From positions 12,436,761 through 12,500,760 of the forward strand of contig OY540818.1 of NCBI GenBank assembly GCA_961205875.1: a stretch of 64,000 bases of DNA, read 5' to 3'. This document shows, piece by piece, positions 47,332-57,093 of the stretch (its first letter is position 1; each line of letters begins with the position of its first letter). Source of the stretch: Sialis fuliginosa. Lineage: Eukaryota > Arthropoda > Insecta > Megaloptera > Sialidae. The notes beneath the pieces were generated by a model. It saw only the letters and a list, made by a program, of their open reading frames with translations. It ran no database searches and was not told where the DNA came from. A program made the position numbers and the translations under genes.

Positions 47332-48989
47332 GATAGATAGGATATTATTAAAAACTATGAATTCTACTACGTACAATTTTAATATGTCTGTTTTCTTTTT
47401 ATGTTATTTTATTTTTATTTTACGTAATTTGTTTCCTTTTTAACGAGTTAAGATAAAATCATTTAATAGAAATAATACAAAAGTGAAAGAATCGTTAAAT
47501 CATACGTTTATTTAAATCAAGGATGCAAACTAAACATTGAATAGTTTTAAAAAGTGTGGAGTTTTGTCATTAACCCCTTCCGCGTGATATCCTCAACTTA
47601 TTTACCAATTACAAAAACATAATCTGGATAACTATAATTGGAAATGCAATGGGTTGAAACTTATAAACGTTATAAAGATATTTTTTACAAAAAACATTTT
47701 AACTCTAACTACGGCTGTCGTTAGTAGAAAATTTTTATGAAACACGGCTGTCGTCATTAAGAAATTTTATGATGATTGATATTTTCATTTTCTATACGTA
47801 GTTAAATTTAGTTTAAATTTTCCGTAAACTAACTTATTTATTTAATGAGGAATGATTTTTTTTTTAATGTGCAGAGGAATTTATATTTGTACAGCTTTGG
47901 TTCAGTTTGCATCCCTAATGTAATATTAATTTTAATTTTAAAAAAATGGTTGGTTTTATGAACATTTATTTTATGAGTTTTGTTTCAGTTATTAAAAACT
48001 AAAAAAAAAGACAATTTAATATATTGTAATAAATGTTATTTTTTTTAAAGTAAAATTGGTTTTCATAAAAAGAATTGCAATTTGTTATTCGATAATAATT
48101 TTAGATTTCATTTTTTCAAAGGAGCTTTTTATTTTTATTATTAATTAAAAATTTGTTTTTAAACTAATTTACAATGATTCTTTATTTTTTAAATGATTTT
48201 GTAGTAATAGGTCAGGTGCTAAGTATTTTGTAGTACATTGTACTTTTGAGCATCATTAAGAAATCTCTTAATGTGGTCAGACAAGTTGAAAGAAAGCCAT
48301 GGAATTGCAAAAATTTATTTTTGTTCTTTTTCCTTGTTGGAGGGGAGAAACTTAAGGATTTCTTAGAACTATTATATGAAAATAATATCCAGTCAGAATT
48401 ATTTCTGAATTTCATAAATTTATCCGATGGCATCTGGTCTAAACTGAAATTTATTTTTTAATATTTAAAAGCATTTGTTAAAATTTCACGGTTTTATTTG
48501 TAATTAATTTGGTGCATATAATTATACTTGTGAAAACGTAATTTCTATATAGTAGGTACCTAATTAATATTTTATTATATACAATATTAGTAGTTCTCCA
48601 CTTTCTGTTATGTACAACGTTATATTATATTTCTGGTATAGTTACCGTATTTTTCATTTTATGTAACTGTTTAATGTATAAGTATGTATGTTGCTGTCTA
48701 ATTTTTTGTAATGTTCAATATTATATGTGAAGCTGGATTAATAAGTTAATTAATATAAACTATAATTTGTATTTTTAACGTTTAAATCTTTACAAAAGAA
48801 TCTAAATTCAGTGACTTACGTTAGATTTTAGTGTAAGGTAATTCAGTATGAAGTATTTTTGTATAAAATTTATTTACTTTATTATCGATATATTTTTTTT
48901 TTACAATATATTCAATAAATACGTGTATTTTCATTTTGTAAGGAATATACTTAATTAAATACAAACATATTTCAATTAGGCAATCTTGT
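47332..48989. other. convergent gap between PWWP-IBD and SNRNP35
   Basis: The 3' UTRs of the two convergent genes should lie here. AATAAA occurs at 48,028-48,033 and 48,914-48,919 on the + strand. A 71-codon open frame at 48,246-48,461 has little protein character (FLFFFLVGG) and is not called. No mobile element was recognised. Confidence 0.6.
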
Positions 48990-50137
48990 TTATTTTTTTC
49001 TTAAGGACTCTAGAATTATAGGTTTCCTGAATGGACGGTCTCTACCTCCGAAACGTAACTGTCCTGATTCTTTCCGACCACCAAATCCACCTCCTGAGAA
49101 TACAAACAAATCTGTTGAATATTTTATAATTAAATATTTTGAACAAAATAAATTGGATATTTTAATTTATGTACGTAGACTTGTATTTAAATTAATAACA
49201 GTTACTCCTGAGAATGATATTTTCAAATAAAGTTTTGGTAATTACCTAACCGTCTTGGTTTCCATCCCTTCAGTAATCTTTCACATTCAAAATCTACAAA
49301 TATTTCATTTCCATCAACTCTTTGTTTGTACATCTGTTTATAAGCTTCTTCTGCATCTCTTTCATGCTCGTATTCTACAAAAGCATATCCTTTTGGTGTT
49401 CCAGTTACAATATCTTTTACTAACCGAAACCTACGAATAATAAAATCAGATTATACTAAAACAACAAATTTTTCAATACATACTAGATGATTTACCTGCG
49501 TATTTTGCCACACTGTGAAAAAAGATCTTTTAATGTTTCTTTTGTTGTTTTAGGGTTTAGGCGGGATACAAATATCGTATTTTCCGGTTTACCTTTCACG
49601 TGACGGTTAGGGTAATATTCAGAATGTAATGCTCTTAAAATACCATGATCATGTGGTTCGGTATCTGTGCTATCAATTGAACCAACTTTTATTGGGTCGT
49701 AAACTTTTGCAAACGGTGACCAATTCTTTAAGGTACCTTGGGAATCCTGTAAAAATTAAATTATGTATTGATAATACATACTTTGGTTAATACGGAGTGT
49801 TGTCAGAATTGTCAAACATCACGTACATAGTTATTCAGAATAGAGTTGATGCTCTACTAATATACATGTTAATTGTCCCTGGTTAGAGCAATCTATTGGG
49901 GCAAATTCAAGTTGATTTGTTTTGGGTTATGGGAATTCAATCTCCGCCGCAACAAACTGTTTAAAAAAAATAAAATAAACATTATAATGGTATAATAAAT
50001 GTTCTAGTCACAAATGCACATGAACTCTATTCTAAATAACTAATACGTGATTTTTGACAATTCTGACAGCTTCCACCCATACACTCCGTATTAATCCATA
50101 CTTTTAAATACCTTGTTTTTATACTTACCTTACTCAT
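48990..50137 (-). CDS. SNRNP35: U11/U12 snRNP 35 kDa protein
   Basis: Exons (minus): 50137-50129, 49746-49496, 49430-49246, 49093-48990, giving 182 aa. Seen: [20 protein letters not shown] at the N terminus, matching the human N-terminal block; one RRM with RNP2 IFVSRL (61-66) and RNP1 KGYAFVEY (100-107); then [20 protein letters not shown] and the family C-terminal box [18 protein letters not shown] (158-175). This protein belongs to the U11/U12 di-snRNP, which recognises the 5' splice site of minor (U12-type) introns in the nucleus. All exon phases agree. The first exon codes only MSK. Intron 1 holds a 302-bp MITE. An AATAAA on the minus strand overlaps the stop codon. It lies head-to-head with RBMX2, and its upstream region is the foldback array. 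It implies that this species keeps the minor spliceosome. Confidence 0.96.
49790..50091. mobile_element. MITE family A, copy 1, in SNRNP35 intron 1 (302 bp)
   Basis: Inverted ends ATACGGAGTG... and ...CACTCCGTAT, with a second inner inverted block (TGTCAGAATTGTCAAA and TTTTTGACAATTCTGACA). TA lies on both sides; TAA cannot be excluded. It shares internal blocks with 54,844-55,154 (AGTTATTCAGAAT, CGCAACAAACTGTTT). It is non-coding. Confidence 0.82.
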
Positions 50138-50244
50138 TTTAAATTAATATAATATTAAAATGTAGCAAATAATAAATACTTTCATTCAATAAGTAAGTTG
50201 TGATTTTTTAATATTGACGCTCGTTTTCTAGCGTCAAATCTTGT

Positions 50245-50250
50245 CACGTG
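50245..50250. promoter_or_regulatory. canonical E-box (CACGTG) in the SNRNP35 proximal upstream region
   Basis: TTGTCACGTGGCC lies about 110 bp upstream of the SNRNP35 ATG, within a short GC-richer stretch that also has AGCGTCAAATC and TTGACGTTTAAGCG. CACGTG is bound by bHLH factors (USF/Max type). Use as a promoter element is inferred from position only. Confidence 0.35.
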
Positions 50251-50438
50251 GCCTATTTTGAGGTTAGCTGTCATCACCTGTTTGACGTTTAAGCGTAAAG
50301 CAAGCAATATTATATTCATTTATTAAAAATTGATTTCATTTGAGTAATTTTGAGCACAGTATGAGATATATACATGATGTATAGTGTATACAAGTATCAG
50401 GCATGGATTATTCAATAATACTCAATTGATACACTTAA

Positions 50439-50692
50439 AAGAAAGAGAACGTTGCGAAAAAGAATTCTGGCGACTGTAGCAATCATGGAAATATTGAATC
50501 AGATTTAAAAGAGTTTTTGGGGGTTCATCCATTATATCAGCCACGACATAATATCATGGACTTTATGAAGCCATTCTCCCTTTACGTGCATGGAGACAAA
50601 ATCAAAAATTATTTGCGTATGATCAATTCATTTTGAAGAAATGCTGTATTTAGTAGGTCCTCTTGTTTCCAAACAGAATACAATAAGAGATT
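50439..50692 (+). pseudogene. decayed PIF/Harbinger transposase fragment
   Basis: One frame reads KEFLGVHPLYQPRHNIMDFM and then DKIKNYLRMINSF before a stop. A shifted frame continues FEEMLYLVGPLVSKQNTIRD. This matches the N-terminal region of Harbinger nucleases, whose family pattern is (W/G)VHP(I/L)YQ.R, followed by a YFRM-type motif, then (F/E)EELL.LV.P.I.KQDT. Upstream codons are basic (KKENVAKKN). Only this part is present, with at least one frameshift. It is cut off by an AT repeat (about 50,691-50,709) and by the left end of the foldback array at about 50,770. Confidence 0.72.
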
Positions 50693-50863
50693 ATATATAT
50701 ATATATATTATATTTGCTGCAGCATGACTATGATGTTAAAGTTAGTTTTTCAAAGCAATTTTAATTAAATGTGTGTCTCAACAGTGACGCCATGTAATAA
50801 GTTCGTAAATGATAATATTTATTAAATAAAAGGTAAGTAATTTTAAATTGTACAAAACTTTAT

Positions 50864-50983
50864 ACCTGTGTAAATAAACAGGTAACAAAGAACTAATTAA
50901 GAGCATCTATGTAGATAAATAGATGTTTTAAATTCAATCAGTTCACAATCACGCATATCATATCTGTGTAGATAAACAGATAT
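50864..50983. repeat. left trio of same-loop hairpins
   Basis: Three hairpins share the loop GTARATAA but differ in stem: ACCTGT/ACAGGT (50,864-50,883), CATCTAT/ATAGATG (50,904-50,925) and ATATCTGT/ACAGATAT (50,960-50,983). The stems are perfectly self-complementary although their sequences differ. Confidence 0.8.
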
Positions 50984-51157
50984 ATTATAAAATTAAATCC
51001 AATATAAGACTGTATAGATTTTTGTACTGAAAAATACACCCTTTTCAATTTTTAAAGTATAATACATGCCATCGTATGTAAGAGGAAACGCTGATTTAAA
51101 ATTTATTCTTAATCGGAATGGCTTCTGAAAAAATTATTGAAATTTAAAAGGTTTATA

Positions 51158-51240
51158 TGGCGCCATCTAGCAGAAACAGCTTGAACTATCAAACACTGAC
51201 TGAATGATATTTTTAGTTCAAGCAGTTTCTGCTAGATGGC
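51158..51240. promoter_or_regulatory. inverted pair of CTCF-like motifs (left arm)
   Basis: TGGCGCCATCTAGCAG (51,158-51,173) and CTGCTAGATGGC (51,229-51,240) face each other across an imperfect hairpin. The first, reverse-complemented, fits 14 of 16 positions of the CTCF core consensus as I remember it (CCASYAGRKGGCRSYV). The second loses the last bases. Confidence 0.4.
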
Positions 51241-51299
51241 AAAACATAAAAATTTTAAATTTCAAAAAAATTCAGAAGCCATTCCGACTAAGTCAATGT

Positions 51300-53010
51300 T
51301 TTTAACAAATTAAAGACACTATCATATGTATTAGGGTATCCTGAGTACAAAAATGCACATAAGAATTATCGCTCGGATCGATAAAACAATTTTTTATCAA
51401 CATTTGCCTAAACAATTTGTTTGAAATATTTAACAAATGAAGGAATTTTAATCTGGTGTAATATATGATATCAGCGTGTTATTTTACATACGATGTCATG
51501 TATAATAATTTCAAATTAATAAAGAGTGTATCACTTACCGTACTGAAAAACTCATCCTTATTGAATTTGAAAATAATTGACACACCATCGTATGTAATAT
51601 GACGCACTGATATCAGAAATGATATTAGATTTTAAATCAATTAACTGGTTCAAAATTTGATGAAATTTTTTAAGACAAAAGTTGATAAAAAACCGTGTTA
51701 TAGATCCGAGCGCAACTTTTGATGGGCATATTTGGAATCAGGGTGCACTAATACATACGATAGCGTCTCTAACTCGCCAAAAAAAAATTTTTCCAAAAAA
51801 GAAGCAAGGCTATAGTATGGCTTAAAAAACACCCGAAAAACACTTTTTTCGATTTTCAAAAAATTAGATACGTTATCGCATGTAAAGGGATACGCTAATT
51901 CGACAATTTTTATCTGTTGTGAAATTCATCAAAGGGTTCAAAAGTTACAGCCATTTTACGACGAAAAATTGATAAAAAACGGTGATAGGGGTCCGAGCGG
52001 AACTTTTTATCAACATTTTTGGATTCACCGTGCTGTTATACATACGATAGCGTGCCTAACTCGACAAAAAAAAATTGTAGCGATGACGTAACATGACGGC
52101 GCCTTCACCAAAAAATAAAAATGTACAAAAATAATATAAAAGTGGTATTTTTGAATAAGGAATACAAAAAAATCAAAAAATATTTTATTCTGTATATTTG
52201 GTGGAGGTGCCGTCATGTTACGTCATCGCTACAAATTTTTTTTGTCGAGTTAGGCACGCTATCGTATGTATAACAGCACGGTGAATCCAAAAATGTTGAT
52301 AAAAAGTTCCGCTCGGACCCCTATCACCGTTTTTTATCAATTTTTTGTCGTAAAATGGCTGTAACTTTTGAACCCTTTGATGAATTTTGCAACTGATAAT
52401 AAAAGTCGAATCAGCGTATCCCTTTACATGCGATAACGTATCTAATTATTTGAAAATCGAAAAAAGTGTTTTTTGGTCAAAATTTAAAGAAGACTATTAC
52501 CCCTGTTAATTTTTGAGAATTTTTTTTTGTGTCGAGTTAGAGACGCTATCGTATGTATTAGGGCACCCTGATTCCAAATATGCCCATCAAAAGTTGCGCT
52601 CGGATCTATAACACGGTTTTTTATCAACTTTTGTCTTAAAAAATTTCATCAAATTTTGAACCAGTTAATTGATTTAAAATCTAATATCATTTCTGATATC
52701 AGTGCGTCATATTACATACGATGGTGTGTCAATTATTTTCAAATTCAATAAGGATGAGTTTTTCAGTACGGTAAGTGATACACTCTTTATTAATTTGAAA
52801 TTATTATACATGACATCGTATGTAAAATAACACGCTGATATCATATATTACACCAGATTAAAATTCCTACGTTTGTAAAAAATTTCAAACAATTTTTTTG
52901 GACAAATGTTGATAAAAAACAGTTTTATCGATCCGAGCGAAACGTTTAATGTACATTTTTTTAATCAGGGTAGCCTTATACATACGATAATGTTTCTAAC
53001 TCGACAAAAA
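51300..53010. repeat. central near-palindrome of the array
   Basis: Arms of about 0.85 kb meet near 52,155. Examples of matching blocks are GATAGGGGTCCGAGCGGAAC (about 51,983) with its complement (about 52,310), and TGATGTAAC-like ends GATGACGTAACATGACGG (about 52,081) with CCGTCATGTTACGTCATC (about 52,211). The unpaired centre, about 52,099-52,206, is AT-rich. Confidence 0.85.
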
Positions 53011-53144
53011 AAAATAACAGTCGAAATGGCATCAGAAAAATTAATTGAAATTTTAAAAGTACATGTAACAAAATCTAGCGTGAAAAGCTTAAACGGCTTA
53101 AACTATCAAAAAAAACTGAATTATATTGTTAGTTCAAGCTATTT

Positions 53145-53160
53145 CTGCCAGGTGGCGTTT
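53145..53160 (+). promoter_or_regulatory. decayed CTCF-like motif (middle copy)
   Basis: CTGCCAGGTGGCGTTT fits about 12 of 16 CTCF core positions. Its expected inverted partner near 53,073 (AAATCTAGCGTG) is degraded, so this module looks older or relaxed. Confidence 0.25.
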
Positions 53161-53264
53161 ATGAACCATTTAAATTTCAATATTTTTTTCAGATGCCATT
53201 TCGACTAAGTAATTTTTTTTTGTTGAGTTAGAAACACTATCGTATGTATAAGGCTACCCTGATA

Positions 53265-53640
53265 ATTTTTGAGAATTTTTTTGTGTGTCGAGTTAGAGAC
53301 GCTATCGTATGTATTAGGGCACCCTGATTCCAAATATGCCCATCAAAAGTTGCGCTCGGATCGATAACACGGTTTTTTATCAACTTTTGTCTTAAAAAAT
53401 TTCATCAAATTTTGAACCAGTTAATTGATTTAAAATCTATTATCATTTCTGATATCAGCGCGTCATATTACATACGATGGTGTGTCAATTATTTTCAAAT
53501 TCAATAAGGATGAGTTTTTCAGTACGGTAATTGATACACCCATTTTGAATTTGAAAGTATTATACACACCATCGAATGTAATAAGACACGCTGATATCAT
53601 ATATTACACCAGATAATAATCCATTAATGAAAAATTTCAG
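53265..53640 (+). repeat. direct duplication of 52,512-52,870 within the array
   Basis: Both copies begin TTTTTGAGAATTTTTTTGTG-like and run through GTCGAGTTAGAGACGC, CACCCTGATTCCAAATATGC and ATAAGGATGAGTTTTTCAGT, ending near CACGCTGATATCATATATTA. They are nearly identical for about 280 bp and then diverge. This is why the right half is longer than the left. Confidence 0.8.
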
Positions 53641-53818
53641 GCAAATTGTTTAGACAAATGTTTATAACAAACTGTTTTATCGATCCGATCGAAACTTTTT
53701 ATGTGAATTTTTGGACTCAGGATGTCTTAGTACATACGATACATCTCTATCTCGTTAAAAAAAATTGAATTAGTCGGGATGGCTTCAGAAAAGATTATTG
53801 AAATTTAAAGGGTTCATA

Positions 53819-53905
53819 TGTCGCCATCTAGCAGAAACGGCTTGAACTAACAATATCATTCAGTCAGTGTTTGATAGTTCAAACTGTTTCTGCTAGATGG
53901 CGCCA
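53819..53905. promoter_or_regulatory. inverted pair of CTCF-like motifs (right arm)
   Basis: TGTCGCCATCTAGCAG (53,818-53,833 region) and CTGCTAGATGGCGCCA (53,890-53,905) form the mirror of the left-arm pair. The second site fits 14 of 16 core positions. The pair again flanks a GTTCAA-containing hairpin. Confidence 0.4.
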
Positions 53906-54100
53906 TATAAACATTTTAAATTTCAATAATTTTTTCAGAAGCCATTCCGATTAAGTCAAATTTTTAATGAATAAATTTAGAATCAACGACCTCTTACATA
54001 CGATGGCATGTATTATACTTTAAAAATTGAAAAGGATGTATTTTTCAGTACAAAAATCGATACACCCTTATATTGAATATATGCAATTTAATTTTATAAT

Positions 54101-54224
54101 ATACCTGTTTATCTACACAGATATGATATGCATGATTGTTAACTGATTGAATTTAAAACATCTATTTATCTACATAGATGCTCTTAATTAATTACTTCTT
54201 TGTTACCTGTTTATCTACACAGGT
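54101..54224. repeat. right trio of same-loop hairpins
   Basis: Complement of the left trio: hairpins at about 54,101-54,124 (one stem mismatch), 54,159-54,180 and 54,205-54,224. The last two keep perfect stems with loop TTATCTAC. Confidence 0.78.
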
Positions 54225-54552
54225 ATAAAGTATTGTAGAACTGAAAATTACTTACCTTTTGTTTAATAAATATTATCATAAACGTATGTACTTATTACAT
54301 GGCGTCATTGTTGAGACTCACATAGTACTATGTATCAGGCTATGTATATTATTGCATCTATTTATTGTATTGCATATAATAAAAAAATAAAATAAAACAG
54401 ACAGCTTTGGGATTCGAACACCAAACAAATTGGTAAACAGCATAAACAGTTCGTTCTTAACCTCAGTTTTTTTTTTAACAAATGTTGATTTGACGTTTAC
54501 TCGTAATATATTTTTGTTTATTTATCGTGTTATCACTAATTATTTTACAAAA

Positions 54553-56486
54553 ATGAATCCCTTAACGTAAGTATTTTTAAAATCTGTATCTTAATTAGCA
54601 ATCTAATACTTAAATTTAATTACACATGTTATTTTATTTAACAGAAATATGAAAAATGTTAAAAAATTAAGCGATCAAGAATTAAAAGGAAGTAATAAAA
54701 CATCATGGCACGACCAGTATAAAGATAGTGCATGGATATTTATTGGAGGACTTCCATATGATTTAACAGAAGGCGATGTAGTTTGTGTATTTTCACAGTA
54801 AGTTTTTATATTTAGGTATATGCAGATAATAATCTCTGGGCTAATACGGAGAATATGGGTGTCTCGTCGTCACAGCTGTCAAATACACATATGTAGTTAT
54901 TCAGAATTGAGTTGATTCTTTAATAATATACGCTTTAACTGTCCTTGGTTAGGACAATCTATTGGGACAAAAGGGGGTTAATATAGTATAAAAACAAGGA
55001 TTCAATCTCCACCGCAACAAACTGTTTCTATTAAATAATTGTAAAATAAAAATTCCTACATGTTACAATAGATACAGCACATTCTATTCTATTCTAGCAT
55101 ATCAACACATGATTTTTGATAGTAGTGACACCAGGATACCCATATTCTCCGTATTAACCATCTCTGATCTCGATCTGCAACTTCTTAATTTTTGAAAATA
55201 TCAACTCGCCAGTGGTTGGCGACCTAACTTCACACGAAATACATGACAGTTTGACTTAAAATTGAACAAAATCAATTTAATCATTACTGTCATAGCTGTT
55301 AAAACTGATTATGTTTGATCTAATCGTAAACTATGCTATGTATTATATAAAGTTAGTCTGTCAAGCATCATTGTAATGTGTAATATAACATTATATATGT
55401 AATTTGTAGATACGGAGAAATTGTGAATATTAATTTAGTACGAGACAAAGATACTGGGAAATCTAAAGGATTCTGTTTTATATGTTACGAAGATCAACGT
55501 TCAACCATTCTTGCAGTGGATAATCTAAATGGAATAAAAGTAATTGTATTTAATTTATTATAAAAATAATTTTTAAACTAATTTAATTTAATTATTTATA
55601 GTTGTTAAAACGAACCATTCGAGTGGATCATGTAGCTGATTACAAAGTACCTAAAGAATCAAAGAAAATTGATGAAGAAACACGGCAATTACAAAAAGAA
55701 GGATGTGCTCCTGGATCAGAAATAATAAAAAAATTGTCATTTCATAATAATTCTGACGTTTCAATGAACAATGATGATATCAAATTGCCTGAACGGTTAT
55801 CAATAGGCCCAGTAAAGGTAAAGAGTGAAAAAGAAATTAAAAAGTTAAAAAAGGACAAAAAGAAGACTAAAAAACTTAAAAAACGGGCAAAAAAATTGAA
55901 GAAAAAATTAAAGAAATTAAAGAAGAAGAAAGATTCTAAAGAATCTTTAAGTAGTTCAGACAATAGCAGTAGTGATGGTGATTCAAGTAGTTCAGGGTCA
56001 GAAGATGAAAAAGATAAAAATGAAAAAGAAAAAGAGGATGTAGTAATAAAAGTAGAAAAGGAAGACAAAGTTGAGAATAGTCAAAAAAATGTTAAAGATG
56101 TAATGAAAACTGATAGAGATGAAGAAAGGAGAGATGGTTCTTACAAAAATTACAGAAGTGATACTTCAGATAATAGAAGAAATGATATAAAATATTCAAG
56201 AAGAAATTACAATGATGATAACCGAAGTGATAAAGATTATAATAGAAAAGACGTGGATGTAAGAAATAAGTATAACTATAAAGATGATAGTAGCAGAAAT
56301 GTAAGGCATGATAGAGAAAGAAGGGAAGATAATAAAGATAGAAATAAATATGGTAATTATAGAAGTCAAGGTAGCAGTGGATATGGTGATCGATATAAAA
56401 AACATGAAAAAGATAAATTTGATAAACGTAAATATGACGATCAACGAAGATATGATGATGGCGATCAAAAAAGAAGTAGAATCTAA
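54553..56486 (+). CDS. RBMX2: RNA-binding motif protein, X-linked 2 (RES complex, Snu17/Ist3 homologue)
   Basis: Exons: 54553-54566, 54645-54797, 55410-55539, 55602-56486, giving 393 aa. Seen: MNPLT start as in human; WHDQYKDSAWIFIGGLPYDL with RNP2 IFIGGL (36-41); one RRM with RNP1 KGFCFI (75-80); the block YEDQRSTILAVDNLNGIK (82-99), almost identical to human; and RTIRVDHVADYK (103-114). Then comes a conserved TRQLQKEGCAPGS and a low-complexity tail: lysine-rich (KKLKKKLKKLKKKK), an SSSD acidic patch, and an R/D/Y/N-rich end. The family protein joins the activated (Bact) spliceosome as part of the RES complex with BUD13 and SNIP1. All phases agree. AATAAA lies at 56523-56528. Intron 2 contains a 311-bp MITE of the same family as SNRNP35 intron 1. 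It is convergent with TRMU. Confidence 0.96.
54844..55154. mobile_element. MITE family A, copy 2, in RBMX2 intron 2 (311 bp)
   Basis: Inverted ends ATACGGAGAATATGGGTGTC and GACACCAGGATACCCATATT-CTCCGTAT, with TA on both sides. Internal blocks are shared with 49,790-50,091. Its ends pair over about 28 bp, longer than in copy 1. Confidence 0.85.
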
Positions 56487-57093
56487 TATTCCGTGTCTAA
56501 TTAAAATGTCATTAATTTTTGTAATAAATACAGTAAAAATTATTTTGATGTTTTTTCCGCCGGCCCTGATCCTATATATTACAATATGGTTTATTAAAAC
56601 TATTTCAGCATGAAGTAATTATAATAAATATCTGTTAATCTTCCAACAATGTTGTTTTTATTTGATTTTATTTGTGGAATGAATGTTACATAATATTTAC
56701 GACCCCTCCATCAACCATGTAACGTCATTGTTATAACAATAAAGCTGTACCTCCCTCTCCCCTAAAAGCGTTAAGTGGTTTATGGATGTTCCCTAACTCT
56801 GATTTTTGGGTTTCTTTCATTTTGTGATTTGCGTGTATGTTCAAATTAATTAACTCAATGTGTAAATGGAAAATAAAATCTTCAGTATAAAACTAAATGG
56901 AGAGATTGCAGTTTGTTTTTTTCAGGAAATTTAAACATAAGATCCTCAAGGAAATTTTAAAACAGAGTAATAGAGCGTATCCCATGCTATTTTATATTTC
57001 TTGTTTGTTTCTTACCAAGTTAGTAACTTTGTTTTCTTATTTAAAGGATCAAAACAAAAATGTAAATACAAAATATACTGTCAAAAAATTACA
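56487..57093. other. convergent gap between RBMX2 and TRMU
   Basis: Contains the RBMX2 polyadenylation signal (56,523-56,528). At 56,700-56,800 a block with CTCCCTCTCCCCTAAAAGCG and TTAAGTGGTTTATGGATG looks like an old transposon remnant. No gene is seen. Confidence 0.6.

Larger units (their letters stand above)
50770..54322. mobile_element. large foldback element or array between SNRNP35 and RBMX2 (about 3.55 kb)
   Basis: Outer ends are inverted: TGTGTGTCTCAACAGTGACG at the left and, reverse-complemented, TGTGAGTCTCAACAATGACG at the right. The arms match for several hundred bases (50,770-51,300 against 53,760-54,322). Inside is a near-palindrome centred near 52,155 (about 51,300-53,010), plus a right-arm duplication (52,512-52,870 repeated at 53,265-53,640). 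Eighteen copies of TACATACGAT, or its complement, punctuate 51,071-54,004 in alternating orientation. Open frames inside are incidental. No target duplication was clear. It fills most of the shared 4.4-kb upstream region of two divergent genes. Its modules match the foldback at 15.2-15.8 kb. Confidence 0.85.

Noticed and set aside
48246-48461. 71-codon frame downstream of the PWWP-IBD gene
   Set aside because: Low-complexity FLFFFL core, in a region expected to be 3' UTR; no family resemblance.
52906-53208. 100-codon open frame inside the foldback array
   Set aside because: It runs across the hairpin modules and the CTCF-like site; the other copies of the same module do not keep the frame open.
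50770-54322. Comparison with viral enhancer-type tandem palindromes
   Set aside because: No viral gene is near, and the modules are shared with an intronic foldback in the same window, which favours a host transposable repeat.
54412-54470. GGGATTCGAAC resembling the complement of a tRNA T-arm
   Set aside because: No acceptor stem, D-arm or anticodon stem can be folded around it.
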